Assembly: GCA_964557855.1 (NCBI GenBank) | Contig: CAZLBP010000020.1 | Location: 1-64,000 of the forward strand | Direction of reading: 5' to 3' | DNA: 64,000 nt | Origin: JAJRZL01 sp964557855 | Lineage (GTDB): Bacteria > Zixibacteria > MSB-5A5 > GN15 > FEB-12 | In this document: piece by piece, positions 26,322 to 35,841 of the stretch | Position numbering within the stretch: the first letter of the stretch is position 1 | Layout of the letters: every line of letters starts with the position of its first letter | Made by a program: the position numbers and the translations under genes | Notes under the pieces: model-generated | What the model was told of the DNA's origin: nothing | Seen by the model: the letters and a program-made list of their open reading frames with translations, nothing else | Databases searched by the model: none

Positions 26322-28988
26322 ATGTCGATTAGTAGAGGTGTGCTGGTTTGTTTTGTGCTCGGCGTTCTGGCCGTCGGTGTCGAGGCGGTCGAGATATCGG
26401 ATTTCATGGTCAATGAAGAGAACTATCCCGGTGCGTACCGGCAGGATAATGAGTCTATGGCCAAAGATGGTCAGGGGAACTATGTAGTCGTCTGGCGGGA
26501 CTTCCGCAGCGGGGACGGCAAGCTGTTTTTCCAGAGGTTTGACAGTAACGGACAGCCGCTGGGAAGCAATCAAGTCGTAGCGGACATGCAGGACGGCTCC
26601 GGGGAGCCGACTCCGGTAGTGGCCATGAATCAGGCCGGTCAGTTTGTCATTATCTATCGGCCCCATTACTCTGCAGTGGTCATTCAACGTTTCGCGGCTG
26701 ACGGTCAGCCGGTGGGTAGTGCGCTGACGGTGTCCGGCATCGGCCTGAATGTTCAGTACACCGGCACTGTCGGTGTCGGCATGAACGACCAGGGGCATAT
26801 TATCGCTGTATTTCGGGGCAGACTCATTGACGAAGAAGAGTTTCGGCTCTATGGACAATACGTGGACTTCAATACCGGTCTGGTTGGGCAGAACTTCCCT
26901 GTCAGTCAATATACCGAGCCGGAATACGAAGCGATACCCCAGGTGGAAATAACCGCAGATGATCACATATTCTGTGCGTTTTACGGTCTGGACTCCTTCG
27001 AGGCAGTGATTGCCTACAACCACTTTACCTATTCCAATCCGGCGCCCTTGCCCGAGAGCGAACTGGATCGGGAAGCGCGGGTACTCGGCGAGTACTGGCA
27101 TCAGATCACACCGCCATATATGACGGTGCATGAGAACGAGCGGGCTTGTGTGGTCTGGGAGGGCTCCTACTACATTGAGATTAATCCCAACAGTTACAAT
27201 TACTGCTGCGACACGACCTATGCCCACATCGTCGATACTTCAGGAACGGTTATAGTGAATCAGGGGTACATCAAAGACGACGCCACATTGGACCATCATG
27301 TCTACGAATCTGACGTGGTGGCGTTCGATGACATATTCGGCTTGATCGTCTATACGACCGGTGTCATTCACTTTATCGAATTCGGGCTGGACGGCGTACC
27401 CACGGGCACCATAACCGATTTGATAATGGGCGACACCAATCAATACCAACGTTCTCCCGATGCGGAGGTGTTGCCCGGCGGGAATCTGGCAGTGATCTGG
27501 CGGTCATACAATTACTCGAGTTACAACGCCGACATTTTTACCGCCGGTTTCGAACGCAACGGCGCCGAGATCTTTTCTCTGCAGCGGGTCCACGACGATG
27601 TCGGCGCTTTTCAGACATTTCCCGTGGCGGCGGCGGATGCGACGGGGAATTCGCTCGTGTTGTGGATAGACTATCGCGAGTCTCCCAACGGTGATGTTTA
27701 TGGCCAGGTGCTGGACCCGCTCGGCAATCCGGTAGGCGCCAATTTCAAGGTCAATAACAGTCTGCCCGGCGGAGGGTACTGCCGTCAGTTAGCGTTAGCC
27801 TCCAACGGCAATGACCGGGCGGTCGCGGTATGGGTTGATGACGACGTCATCAATTTCCAGGCCTTTGAGTCTCCGGGATTCACGAAGCTGGGGGATGTGA
27901 TAACGGCGGTCGATCCCGGATTCACCTACCGTAATTACTGGCCGGACGTCGGCGTGTCCGGTACCGGTCAATTCGTTATTGCCTGGCGTCAGCGGCTCGG
28001 CCAGAGTGACTATATTACCAACACCTATATGCAGCGTTACAATGCTGACCTGTCCCAGTGGACTTCGGCCGTGAAGGTGAACGACTCGCCCGGCGAGTAT
28101 ATCGGATTGGGTTTTGACGGACTCTATTTTCAATATGCGCCGAGTGTCGCCGTGCACACCAACGGTTCTTTCGCCATTGCCTGGTTGGAGATCCATGATT
28201 ACGAGTGGACGCCCTGGGATGATGAGTCGGTGATGGTTCAGTTTTACAGCAGCAGTGGAAGCAAGCTTGGCGCCAACCTGGTAGTCAGTGACACGACGGG
28301 CAACGCCAAGTGGATCAGTAACCAGGAGATTCGGCCGGATATCGTGGTCAATCCGTTCGGAGAATACTGTATCGCCTGGACCGGTGGCGGCTTCAACAAT
28401 ATATACGGTCTGTGGGCCAGAGTGTACAACTCGCTCGGGGTCCCCCTCTGCCCGCAGATCGAGTACACCGATTTCCACGTCTTCAATTACGATTTGACGG
28501 CCAGTCTCATTGCCGGTCCGGCACACGAATTCATGGGCGTCTGGTACACTGCCGGCGACGAGGACCCGGACGTGTACATGAGACGATTTAATTCCACGGG
28601 GCAGTTTGTGGGATTCCCGGGACAGGTGAACAACGACGGCACTTCCGAAAGACAAAGCTATCCGGCCGGGTATTCGAAAGGCACCACGGCGGCGTTTTTC
28701 TGGGAGGATTTTCGCAACGGTAACGAAAACAGCGATATTTATGCGCAATATACGAACTGGTACAGTTCCGGCGGCCAGTGCGGTGACGTGACGGATGACG
28801 GCGGTCCACCCAACGTCGAAGACCTCACTTTTCTCGTGGACTACTTGTTCCGCGGCGGCCCGCCGCCGCCGATTTTGGACCAGGCTAATGTGGACGGTGT
28901 GACCGGTCCCGGCGGAATGATAGACATCAACGACCTCAGTTACCTGGTCGATTACCTGTTCCGCGGCGGTCCGGCGCCGATCTGCTAA
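26322..28988 (+). CDS. Secreted beta-propeller-like protein with dockerin-like pair
   Basis: 888 residues, starting at ATG 26322 right after GGAGGAG; signal peptide MSISRGVLVCFVLGVLAVGV then EA. The body consists of about a dozen repeats of the kind GNYVVVWRDFRSGDGKLFFQ, each followed by RFDSNGQPLGSNQVV, i.e. bacterial WD/Kelch-like blades with the VVxWxD core. The C-terminus carries GDVTDDGGPPNVEDLTFLVD then YLFRGGPPPP, and a second repeat (MIDINDLSYLVDYLFRGGP). These have the Asp/Asn spacing of dockerin EF-hand repeats. Function unknown; binding or display at the surface is inferred. It is the first of three adjacent dockerin genes, each followed by a similar hairpin. Confidence 0.83.
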   Translation: MSISRGVLVCFVLGVLAVGVEAVEISDFMVNEENYPGAYRQDNESMAKDGQGNYVVVWRDFRSGDGKLFFQRFDSNGQPLGSNQVVADMQDGSGEPTPVVAMNQAGQFVIIYRPHYSAVVIQRFAADGQPVGSALTVSGIGLNVQYTGTVGVGMNDQGHIIAVFRGRLIDEEEFRLYGQYVDFNTGLVGQNFPVSQYTEPEYEAIPQVEITADDHIFCAFYGLDSFEAVIAYNHFTYSNPAPLPESELDREARVLGEYWHQITPPYMTVHENERACVVWEGSYYIEINPNSYNYCCDTTYAHIVDTSGTVIVNQGYIKDDATLDHHVYESDVVAFDDIFGLIVYTTGVIHFIEFGLDGVPTGTITDLIMGDTNQYQRSPDAEVLPGGNLAVIWRSYNYSSYNADIFTAGFERNGAEIFSLQRVHDDVGAFQTFPVAAADATGNSLVLWIDYRESPNGDVYGQVLDPLGNPVGANFKVNNSLPGGGYCRQLALASNGNDRAVAVWVDDDVINFQAFESPGFTKLGDVITAVDPGFTYRNYWPDVGVSGTGQFVIAWRQRLGQSDYITNTYMQRYNADLSQWTSAVKVNDSPGEYIGLGFDGLYFQYAPSVAVHTNGSFAIAWLEIHDYEWTPWDDESVMVQFYSSSGSKLGANLVVSDTTGNAKWISNQEIRPDIVVNPFGEYCIAWTGGGFNNIYGLWARVYNSLGVPLCPQIEYTDFHVFNYDLTASLIAGPAHEFMGVWYTAGDEDPDVYMRRFNSTGQFVGFPGQVNNDGTSERQSYPAGYSKGTTAAFFWEDFRNGNENSDIYAQYTNWYSSGGQCGDVTDDGGPPNVEDLTFLVDYLFRGGPPPPILDQANVDGVTGPGGMIDINDLSYLVDYLFRGGPAPIC

Positions 28989-29014
28989 ACGTTCGTTCTA
29001 TCGAGAACGCTCAC

Positions 29015-29054
29015 AAAGCAGTCACCTTGTATAAGCAGGGTGGCTGCTTTTTTT
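29015..29054 (+). terminator. Terminator of the first dockerin gene in the run
   Basis: AAAGCAGTCACC pairs with GGTGGCTGCTTT around a 12-base loop, followed by more T. A second, unrelated hairpin follows at 29070-29110 (GCCGATGGAC/GTCCACCGGC). Confidence 0.88.
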
Positions 29055-29184
29055 GTCAGACATAAAGAAGCCGATGGACGCAGAGGAGGTGCTTGGAAAT
29101 GTCCACCGGCTTGGAGGGGCATTTTGAAGTCTCATGCAATATAGGATATTCTACTCAATTGTCAAGTCGGAAACGCCATTCAAC

Positions 29185-29213
29185 TTGACAAATAACTCTA
29201 GTTTCGCTATACT
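29185..29213 (+). promoter_or_regulatory. Near-consensus sigma-70 promoter
   Basis: TTGACA (29185-29190), exactly 17 bp, TATACT (29208-29213). It points at the decayed SBBP/dockerin gene, so the promoter survives although the gene does not. Confidence 0.7.
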
Positions 29214-29231
29214 GCCTGCTGAGACAGGAGC

Positions 29232-30612
29232 GTGAGAATCGCGCAAACCTGCGCAGAGCTGTTTACGGATTCCCAATCGGACGATCCAGCAGGCATTGCC
29301 TTGTCCATCGGTGCTCGCCGGCTCCATTCTGGTCACAGTCCGGGCTTCTCAACATTTTGTAGCAGTATAGGAGCAGGTAGCAATGAAAGTGATTATGACA
29401 GCAACCACCGGAGGAATCGCCGTTGGTCCCGACGGCAGTATCCACGTGACGGGCTACACGAAGAACCTTGATTTCTACACGCATAACGCCTATGATGATT
29501 CCCTGGGCGGTACTCAGGATGCCTTTCTCTTGAAGATTGCGCCCGACGGTCAGTTGGCGTTCTGCACGTTTCTGGGAGGTGAGGCTTCTGAACGGGCGGT
29601 CGATGTTGCGGTGGATGATCCGGGTTTTATCTATGTCGTGGGGTATACGAGTTCGGACGATTTCCCCACTACACCCGGCGCCTACGATGAAACTCACAAT
29701 TCGTCGGCGGAAGACTATTTCATTACGAAGTTTACATCTGATGGACAAGGGCTGGTCGTCAGCACGTACCTGGGCGGCTTCCAGGGCGAGTATTACTACG
29801 GCGGCATTGCGCTCGATGCTACCTATAACGTGTACGTGACCGGCTCCACATTCTCCGTTGATTTCCCTACGGTGGGCGCTATTTACCCCACTCACCAGGG
29901 CGGGGGACACGACATTTTCTTTTCGAAGTTATCCGCCTCCAGAGCCCAACTGATGTTCAGCACATATCTGGGCGCCACCAACAGTACCATCGAGCACGGG
30001 CTGGATATTGTGGTTGATTCCGAGGGCGCCATCCTGGTGACGGGCGTAACCGACGGAGATGACGCCCCCATGGTCAATGCCTTCGACAGCTATCACGGTG
30101 CCGAATACGCAGAAGTGTTTCTGACGAAGATGGCTTACAATGACGGCGCGCAAGTATAGGAGATAGTATTCAGTACGTTCGTCAGTGGCTCGGAGACCGA
30201 CCAGGCACGCGCCATTGACCTGCATCTCGATGGCGATATCTCCGTTTGTGGGACATCCAGGTCGGACGATATATATCATGCGGGCGGATACGACACAACT
30301 TGCACCGGCGACGGGTACAATGACATCTATGTTGTTCGGCTGAGTCAGTCTCCACCCGACACAGGTTGCTGCAACGGCGACGGCTTGCGGGGCAATGTGG
30401 ACTACCAGAGCGGGCCGGGCGGTGAAATCGATGTGGCTGATCTGTCCTACCTCGTGGACTTCCTGTTCCGGGGCGGACCCGCACCGCCGTGTGAAGATGA
30501 AGGGAATGTGGACGATGTGGTCGGCCCCGGCGGCCCGTTCGATGTGGCGGATTTGAGCTACCTGGTCGACTATCTGTTCCGGGGCGGCCCGCCGCCGCCG
30601 GACTGCCCCTAG
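29232..30612 (+). pseudogene. Decayed SBBP-repeat protein with dockerin-like C-terminus
   Basis: Once a secreted SBBP beta-propeller protein. The main frame runs from ATG 29383 through repeats such as GIAVGPDGSIHVTGYT, FIYVVGYTSSDDFPTTPGAY and YNVYVTGSTFSVDFPTVGAI. It is cut by one in-frame TAG at 30157-30159 (after DGAQV), then continues in the same frame with EIVFSTFVSGSETDQARAID, two dockerin-like repeats (VADLSYLVDFLFRGGP, VADLSYLVDYLFRGGP) and a stop at 30612. Upstream, the frame from 29232 reads GSNESDYDSNH, and skipping one base near 29409 joins it to GGIAVGPDG, so a one-base frameshift is likely. No signal peptide remains. The 5' limit is uncertain. Confidence 0.8.
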
Positions 30613-30648
30613 TTCGAGAAGCTCCTCTTCCGAGGCACCTCATGTGAG

Positions 30649-30682
30649 ACAGCCACCCTTCACCGTCGCGTGGGGTGGCTGT
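30649..30682 (+). terminator. Hairpin after the decayed dockerin gene
   Basis: ACAGCCACCC (30649-30658) pairs with GGGTGGCTGT (30673-30682). No T-run follows. It resembles the hairpins after the flanking dockerin genes (29015, 33503). Confidence 0.55.
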
Positions 30683-30840
30683 GACATGATGAGTACTCGC
30701 GCTTCACGTTGACAGTATGACTCCAGGTAATTAGATTTCCCGGCTACCCGCCAGGAAGTCAAGCCACTGGACATTGTTAGTTCGAGTGTGCTCATTTCGC
30801 TCGACTGTTCAACCGAGCAATGACACGTACAAATGAAGTC

Positions 30841-30868
30841 TTGCCAATTCAGAAGTTTGTGTTATCTT
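30841..30868 (+). promoter_or_regulatory. Possible promoter of the papain-like protease gene
   Basis: TTGCCA (30841-30846), 16 bp, TATCTT (30863-30868), about 40 bp before the start at 30910. Plausible but not consensus. Confidence 0.35.
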
Positions 30869-30909
30869 TCATGGGATAATAAATCTCTGATTCTTGTTTG
30901 GAGGACGAT

Positions 30910-33465
30910 ATGAAGCACCATCCGAAAACCAGCAGGGGGCTGTTTGTCATTGCGATGATCCTTTTCCATTTGGGGGTCGCCGGGTTTGTGTTGGCCGACC
31001 CGCCCGCCACGTTCGATCTGAGAGACGTCGGTGGGATCAACTACGTGACATCAGTCAAGAGCCAGATCGATGGCACCTGTTGGACTCATGGCGCCATGGC
31101 CGCTATCGAGGGCAATCTGCTCATGACCGGCAACTGGGCTGCTGCCGGAGAAACCGGTGAGCCAAATCTGGCGGAGTATCACCTTGACTGGTGGAACGGA
31201 TTTAATCAGCACAATAACGACGACACCGATCCGCCCACCGGAGGCGGACTGACCGTTCACCAGGGGGGAGATTACCTGGTAACATCGGCCTATCTGGCGC
31301 GAGGCGAAGGTGCGGTGCGGGATGTCGACGGTCAGTCTCATACGCCGGCGCCGCCCAGGTCGGATACCGGCTGGCACTATTACTATGTCAGGGATATGGA
31401 ATGGTATACGGCCGGAACCGACCTGAGTCGGATCAACAATATCAAAGAGAAGATCATATCGGAAGGCGTCATGGGCACGTGCATGTGCTACAGCAGCGCT
31501 TTCATTCAAAGCTATATCCATTACCAACCGCCGTCGGACCCGACCGATCCCAATCACGCCATTGCTATAGTCGGGTGGGACGACAACAAGATCACGCAGG
31601 CGCCGCAACCGGGCGCCTGGCTGTGCAAGAACAGCTGGGGGGCGAGCTGGGGGCTGAGCGGCTATTTCTGGATATCTTACTACGACAAACACTGCGGGCA
31701 GCACCCGGAAATGGGCGCCATAACGTTCCGAAACGTGGAGCCGCTGCAGTACGATACGATATACTATCACGATTACCACGGCTGGCGCGACACCGATACC
31801 AACGTGACGGAAGCGTTCAATACGTTTGTCGGCAATCACGCGGGTGAGGGCGGCGAGTTGCTGGAAGCAGTGAGTTTCTATACTGCGGCGGATACGGTCA
31901 ACTTCACGGTCAGAATCTATGATCGCTTCAACGGTACAGACTTGCTCGACGAGTTAGCCGTCAAAACCGGGATCATTGAGTTCCGCGGCTTTCATACCGT
32001 CAATCTGGACACCCCCGTACCGCTCGTTCAGGGTGACAGCTTTTATGTGTATCTGTCGTTGTCCGACGGCGGCCATCCGTTCGACAGGACCTCGGATGTG
32101 CCGGTGTTGCTGGGCGCCGATTACCGCGCGACGGTGATATCCTCGGCGAACCCGGGGGAAAGCTTCTACTACAGTGGCGGGATCTGGAACGATCTGTATT
32201 TCGCGGGCGACACGACCGCCAACTACTGCATGAAGGCGCTGACTGTTCAGCAGAAGTACCTGAACCTGCTCCTTCCCGAAGGCGCTCCAGATTACATCGA
32301 TCCGAACACCGAAGCCACTTTCGCCGTGCAGATACAAAGCGGCAGTGAATCGCTGGTACCGGGCAGCGCAACGCTGTACTATCGGTACGACGGTGGTGTC
32401 TGGCTCAGTAATCCGCTCACACTTATGGGCGGGGAGATGTACGAAGCTGCTTTACCGCCGACCAATTGCGATGCCACTCCCGAATTCTACGTCCAGGCTG
32501 AAACCGACGGTGGCCACGTTGTTACGAACCCATCCGGCGCACCAGCAAACTGCTATCACTGCTGGGTCGGTGACCTGGCGGCCGTCATGGCGGACGATTT
32601 CGAGACCGACCAGGGCTGGACTACCGAAGTGTTGGGTGCATCCAGCGGCTACTGGCAGCGGGGTGTGCCGGTTGATGATCCCGGGTGGGACTACGACCCG
32701 GCGGCCGATGCGGACGGCAGCGGACAGTGTTTCCTGACGCTGAATCAAATCGGCAACACGGATGTTGACGACGGCGCCGTGCGGTTGACATCGCCCAAGT
32801 TCGATATGAGCCTCGGTGGCGGCGTGGTCAGCTACTACTACTATCTCTACCTTACGAATACTTCCGGAGCCGTAGACATGCTGCTGGTGGAGATGAACAA
32901 CAACGATGGCACCGGAGCGTGGGTCGAGGTCGCCCGTCACGATTCTGACGGCGGGCTGGACTGGCGGTATCATCAGATTCACGAAGCCGACATGATTGCC
33001 GCCGGCGTGACGCCCACTTCTCGGATGCGCCTGAGATTCACCGCCAACGACGCCGACCCGCAGAGCATTGTCGAGGCCGGTATTGACGGCTTCACCGTCA
33101 GCGTCCTCGACTGTGAAGACGTGGCCGATACCGACACGGACGGTATCCCCGATACGGCCGACAATTGTCCGCTGGTTTACAATCCGGAACAGACGGATAC
33201 CGATGGCGACGGTATCGGTGACGCCTGCTGTTGCGTTAACCGGGGTAATGTAGACCATGTGGTTGGAGTTGGCGGGCCGATTGATGTCACCGACCTGTCG
33301 TACCTGGTCGACTACCTCTTCCGCTCCGGTTCGATACCGCCTTGTCCGGAGCAGGGTAATGTTGACGGTGTTGAAGGAGCGGGCGGGCCGATTGATGTCG
33401 CCGACCTGTCCTATCTGGTCGACTTCCTCTTCCGAGCCGGACCGCCGCCACCGGACTGTCCGTAG
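30910..33465 (+). CDS. Secreted papain-like (C1A) cysteine protease with dockerin-like pair
   Basis: 851 residues; ATG at 30910 preceded by GGAGG at 5 bp. Signal peptide to about residue 29 (LFVIAMILFHLGVAGFVLA). The C1A peptidase domain (about 33-265) has oxyanion Q52 and nucleophile C57 (SQIDGTCWTHGA), H216 (DPNHAIAIVGWDD) and N241 (CKNSWGASWG), so it should be active. No propeptide is visible between signal and domain. A lectin-like beta region follows (about 280-430), then an Ig-like and a jelly-roll region (MADDFETDQGWTTEVLG), one thrombospondin type 3 repeat (DTDTDGIPDTADNCPLVYNP), and two dockerin-like repeats (IDVTDLSYLVDYLFRSG, IDVADLSYLVDFLFRAG). Extracellular protein degradation is likely. 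Confidence 0.9.
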   Translation: MKHHPKTSRGLFVIAMILFHLGVAGFVLADPPATFDLRDVGGINYVTSVKSQIDGTCWTHGAMAAIEGNLLMTGNWAAAGETGEPNLAEYHLDWWNGFNQHNNDDTDPPTGGGLTVHQGGDYLVTSAYLARGEGAVRDVDGQSHTPAPPRSDTGWHYYYVRDMEWYTAGTDLSRINNIKEKIISEGVMGTCMCYSSAFIQSYIHYQPPSDPTDPNHAIAIVGWDDNKITQAPQPGAWLCKNSWGASWGLSGYFWISYYDKHCGQHPEMGAITFRNVEPLQYDTIYYHDYHGWRDTDTNVTEAFNTFVGNHAGEGGELLEAVSFYTAADTVNFTVRIYDRFNGTDLLDELAVKTGIIEFRGFHTVNLDTPVPLVQGDSFYVYLSLSDGGHPFDRTSDVPVLLGADYRATVISSANPGESFYYSGGIWNDLYFAGDTTANYCMKALTVQQKYLNLLLPEGAPDYIDPNTEATFAVQIQSGSESLVPGSATLYYRYDGGVWLSNPLTLMGGEMYEAALPPTNCDATPEFYVQAETDGGHVVTNPSGAPANCYHCWVGDLAAVMADDFETDQGWTTEVLGASSGYWQRGVPVDDPGWDYDPAADADGSGQCFLTLNQIGNTDVDDGAVRLTSPKFDMSLGGGVVSYYYYLYLTNTSGAVDMLLVEMNNNDGTGAWVEVARHDSDGGLDWRYHQIHEADMIAAGVTPTSRMRLRFTANDADPQSIVEAGIDGFTVSVLDCEDVADTDTDGIPDTADNCPLVYNPEQTDTDGDGIGDACCCVNRGNVDHVVGVGGPIDVTDLSYLVDYLFRSGSIPPCPEQGNVDGVEGAGGPIDVADLSYLVDFLFRAGPPPPDCP

Positions 33466-33502
33466 TAGAGTTCCCTGTCTCTTCGTAAAGACACCTCCCC
33501 TG

Positions 33503-33541
33503 AACAGCCACCCTTCGCCGCCCGGCGGGGTGGCTGTTTCG
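33503..33541 (+). terminator. Terminator-like hairpin after the C1A protease
   Basis: AACAGCCACCC pairs with GGGTGGCTGTT, with an inner CGCCG/CGGCG stem and a short T-tail. Confidence 0.75.
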
Positions 33542-33732
33542 GCTGGCACGGATACGTGCAGATTCCCTGTTTGTTGTTGAGTTCCCAGCGGTTATATCAC
33601 CGTAATATACTGCCGTGCAGATCGTTACAGCTGTCGTAGGAAGTTCCCGATTTGTCCCTTATTCGTTAAGATTTTCCTCCGGTTGTCGAAAATAATCCGT
33701 AAGAGCAACCAGTTCTCCAAAGGAGGAAAAAC

Positions 33733-34338
33733 ATGAGGAAACTGCTTATTGTCAGCACCATCTTACTGGTCGTACCGGCTCTGGCCTCCGCCCAGGCGCC
33801 GCAGCCGTTCAGCCTTCACCTGGGGACCGCCGTGTCGCTGCCGACCTCGCCTCAGGAATTCGCGGACTTCTACAAAATGGGCTTCCACGGTTCGGCGGGT
33901 ATCGGCTACAAGCTGTCACCTGGCGTGCAGGCGGTAGCTAAAATCGAATATCACCGTTTCCAGCTCGATGCCGAAGCCGATCCGCTTCTGGCGGGACTTA
34001 ACGTCGATGGCGGCCACAACAATATGTGGATGTTCGGCGGCGATCTACGGTATGCGTTCGACATGCCGCAGGCTCCGTTGCAGCCGTACGTTCTGGGCGG
34101 CCTGGGATTGGCGCACATTTCCATTTCGGAGCTGTCGAGTTCCAATCCACTGGCAACCGGCCTGAATGACTATCAGCCTGAGGCGCAGAACAAGGTCTAT
34201 TTCAACGTGGGCACCGGTGTCGAGCTAGCGACCGGTCCGATGTGGAGTCTGTTCGCCCAGGTGCGTTACGTCTCGGTGCAGACGGAAGGCGACCCGTCCG
34301 GGTTCATACCGATTACATTAGGCCTGAAGTTCTTCTAG
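33733..34338 (+). CDS. Small outer-membrane beta-barrel protein
   Basis: 201 residues, signal peptide MRKLLIVSTILLVVPALASA. The rest alternates short amphipathic strands and turns (FHGSAGIGYKLSPGVQAVAK, PLQPYVLGGLGLAHISIS, VYFNVGTGVELATGPMWSLF) and ends with the aromatic terminal strand GLKFF, the usual BAM signal. This is an OmpA/OmpW-like eight-strand barrel. AAAGGAGG lies 6 bp before the ATG. It stands alone with its own terminator. The specific function is unknown. Confidence 0.87.
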   Translation: MRKLLIVSTILLVVPALASAQAPQPFSLHLGTAVSLPTSPQEFADFYKMGFHGSAGIGYKLSPGVQAVAKIEYHRFQLDAEADPLLAGLNVDGGHNNMWMFGGDLRYAFDMPQAPLQPYVLGGLGLAHISISELSSSNPLATGLNDYQPEAQNKVYFNVGTGVELATGPMWSLFAQVRYVSVQTEGDPSGFIPITLGLKFF

Positions 34339-34385
34339 GCGAGAGCGAAATTCGGTAGCTCTGCGGAGCTGCTTTTTTAGCGCAC

Positions 34386-34426
34386 GAGGGAAACGGTTAG
34401 GGGCTAGCCGTTTCCCTCTCTTTTTT
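34386..34426 (+). terminator. Terminator of the beta-barrel gene
   Basis: GAGGGAAACGG pairs with CCGTTTCCCTC, followed by TCTTTTTT. Confidence 0.93.
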
Positions 34427-34607
34427 GCGTATTCCCTATCAATTCCTTACGGCAGGCAACGAGTACACATGAGGCTCACCCCAGGCTGTGTTACCGCCGG
34501 TCATTTCACTGTGGCCGTTATTCCATTTCCGGTCGGCGGCCCATAATCTGGAGCTGTCCAGCTGTGCCGGCCGCCTGTTCGTGTGACGACGGCAGTGCGA
34601 TTGCCGG

Positions 34608-35579
34608 CTAATACCCTCGCAGTACGTCAACCCGATTCGGCAGGGTCTCACCTCTGGCGGCTCGGTTCAGAAGGTCAGCCAGGTGGTGTATACGGTGCTC
34701 CTCGGTTTCGCTCGTATGGCCGGCTAAATGGGGCGTCATGATTACATTATTCAGTTCGTGGAAGGGGTGATCGGCAGGATACGTTTGGTGTCGCTCCGAT
34801 TCATCCTGCGGATAATTATACCAGACATCGAGGCCGGCTTTCAGCTTGCCTGCAGTCAGGGCTTCATATAACGCCTCTTCCTCTATGATCCTGCCTCGGG
34901 CGATATTGACGAGGACCGCGCCTCGAGGCAGCAGCGCGAGTTCCTTGCCGCCGATGAGCCCGTCCGTCTCGGGGGTCCAGGGCAAGGCAATATGCAGCAC
35001 GTCCGTTTCCGGGAGTACATCGTGCAGTCGAGACGGGTCGTGGAAAGTTACTTCGCTGTCTTCCTTATTCGAAGCATTCCTCTTTATCACCTGCACCTGC
35101 ATCTGCAATGCCAGGCAAACGGCCGCAATATGTCGACCTATTCCCCCGTACCCCAGGATCAAGCAGCGTTTGCCGCTCAGGGTAATCGCATTACTCGATT
35201 CGTAGCGCGGAGTCCAGTCGCCGTGGCGCAGTTTGCGATCGATACCGACCGTGTCTTTGGCGGCGCAGAGCATCAGGTTGACGGCCATCTCGGCCGTGGG
35301 GAGAGCGTTGTGATGGATGTTGTGAACGGCGATCTGCGGGTACCCAAGCATCAGCTCGCGCGTGGCTCGGGGCAGTCCGGCCCAGGGGATCACCAGCGTC
35401 TGCAATTCGGGGCTGGCTTCGATATGCTCTTTCTCCGGAACGCCGGCAATCAGGATACGGTATGTCGGCTGTTTCGGAAGGTCGGAACCGGCGGTCAAAT
35501 CGGTATTGCCGTCCAGCAAAGTCGTCAGTCTCTTCAGCCATTCCGGATCGTTGTCTTCAAGCAGATGTACGTGCAGCAT
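34608..35579 (-). CDS. D-2-hydroxyacid dehydrogenase family protein, altered active site
   Basis: 323-residue NAD-dependent enzyme of the D-isomer-specific 2-hydroxyacid dehydrogenase family; cytosolic. The Rossmann motif is GYGGIG (143-148). Catalytic R228 (NIARG) and H284 (TPHLAGHTSE) are present. The Glu usually found in DVFExEP is replaced: the aligned segment is DVWYNYP, with Y256 at that place, although QDE follows shortly after. It may be a subfamily with a different acid, or a non-standard substrate. A GAAGG site lies very close to the ATG. Convergent with no partner; substrate unknown. Confidence 0.88.
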   Translation of the reverse strand: MLHVHLLEDNDPEWLKRLTTLLDGNTDLTAGSDLPKQPTYRILIAGVPEKEHIEASPELQTLVIPWAGLPRATRELMLGYPQIAVHNIHHNALPTAEMAVNLMLCAAKDTVGIDRKLRHGDWTPRYESSNAITLSGKRCLILGYGGIGRHIAAVCLALQMQVQVIKRNASNKEDSEVTFHDPSRLHDVLPETDVLHIALPWTPETDGLIGGKELALLPRGAVLVNIARGRIIEEEALYEALTAGKLKAGLDVWYNYPQDESERHQTYPADHPFHELNNVIMTPHLAGHTSETEEHRIHHLADLLNRAARGETLPNRVDVLRGY

Positions 35580-35753
35580 AAGCCTTCTTCAGGTCGGTGA
35601 GTATCCGTACTCGTTTGATGCCATTTCGACATAATAGTTAAAAGTTGTGTCCGGAGTAAGCGGATTTTAGGTTTACAGGAGTCCGTAGTTAGAACCCGGG
35701 CGGGGAAATCGGCCCGCCCCTGCGCTGAACCGTGGCCGATTAACAGAGGTGCT

Positions 35754-35772
35754 GTCGGGCCACTCTGCCCGA
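35754..35772. repeat. Short hairpin shared with 50705
   Basis: GTCGGGC-cactct-GCCCGA. The same hairpin with one loop difference occurs at 50705-50724. A further stem GGGCGGG/CCCGCCC lies at about 35699-35719. Confidence 0.7.
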
Positions 35773-35841
35773 AAGCCCCTGTGGCCTCAGGATAAGTCAT
35801 CCGAAGGCACCGGCGCGTTCTGCGTCACGAGAGGAACGGTT

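Noticed and set aside
34435..34607. A 70-codon minus frame after the hydroxyacid dehydrogenase
   Set aside because: It overlaps the 3' end of that gene out of frame and shows no domain, signal or ribosome binding site.
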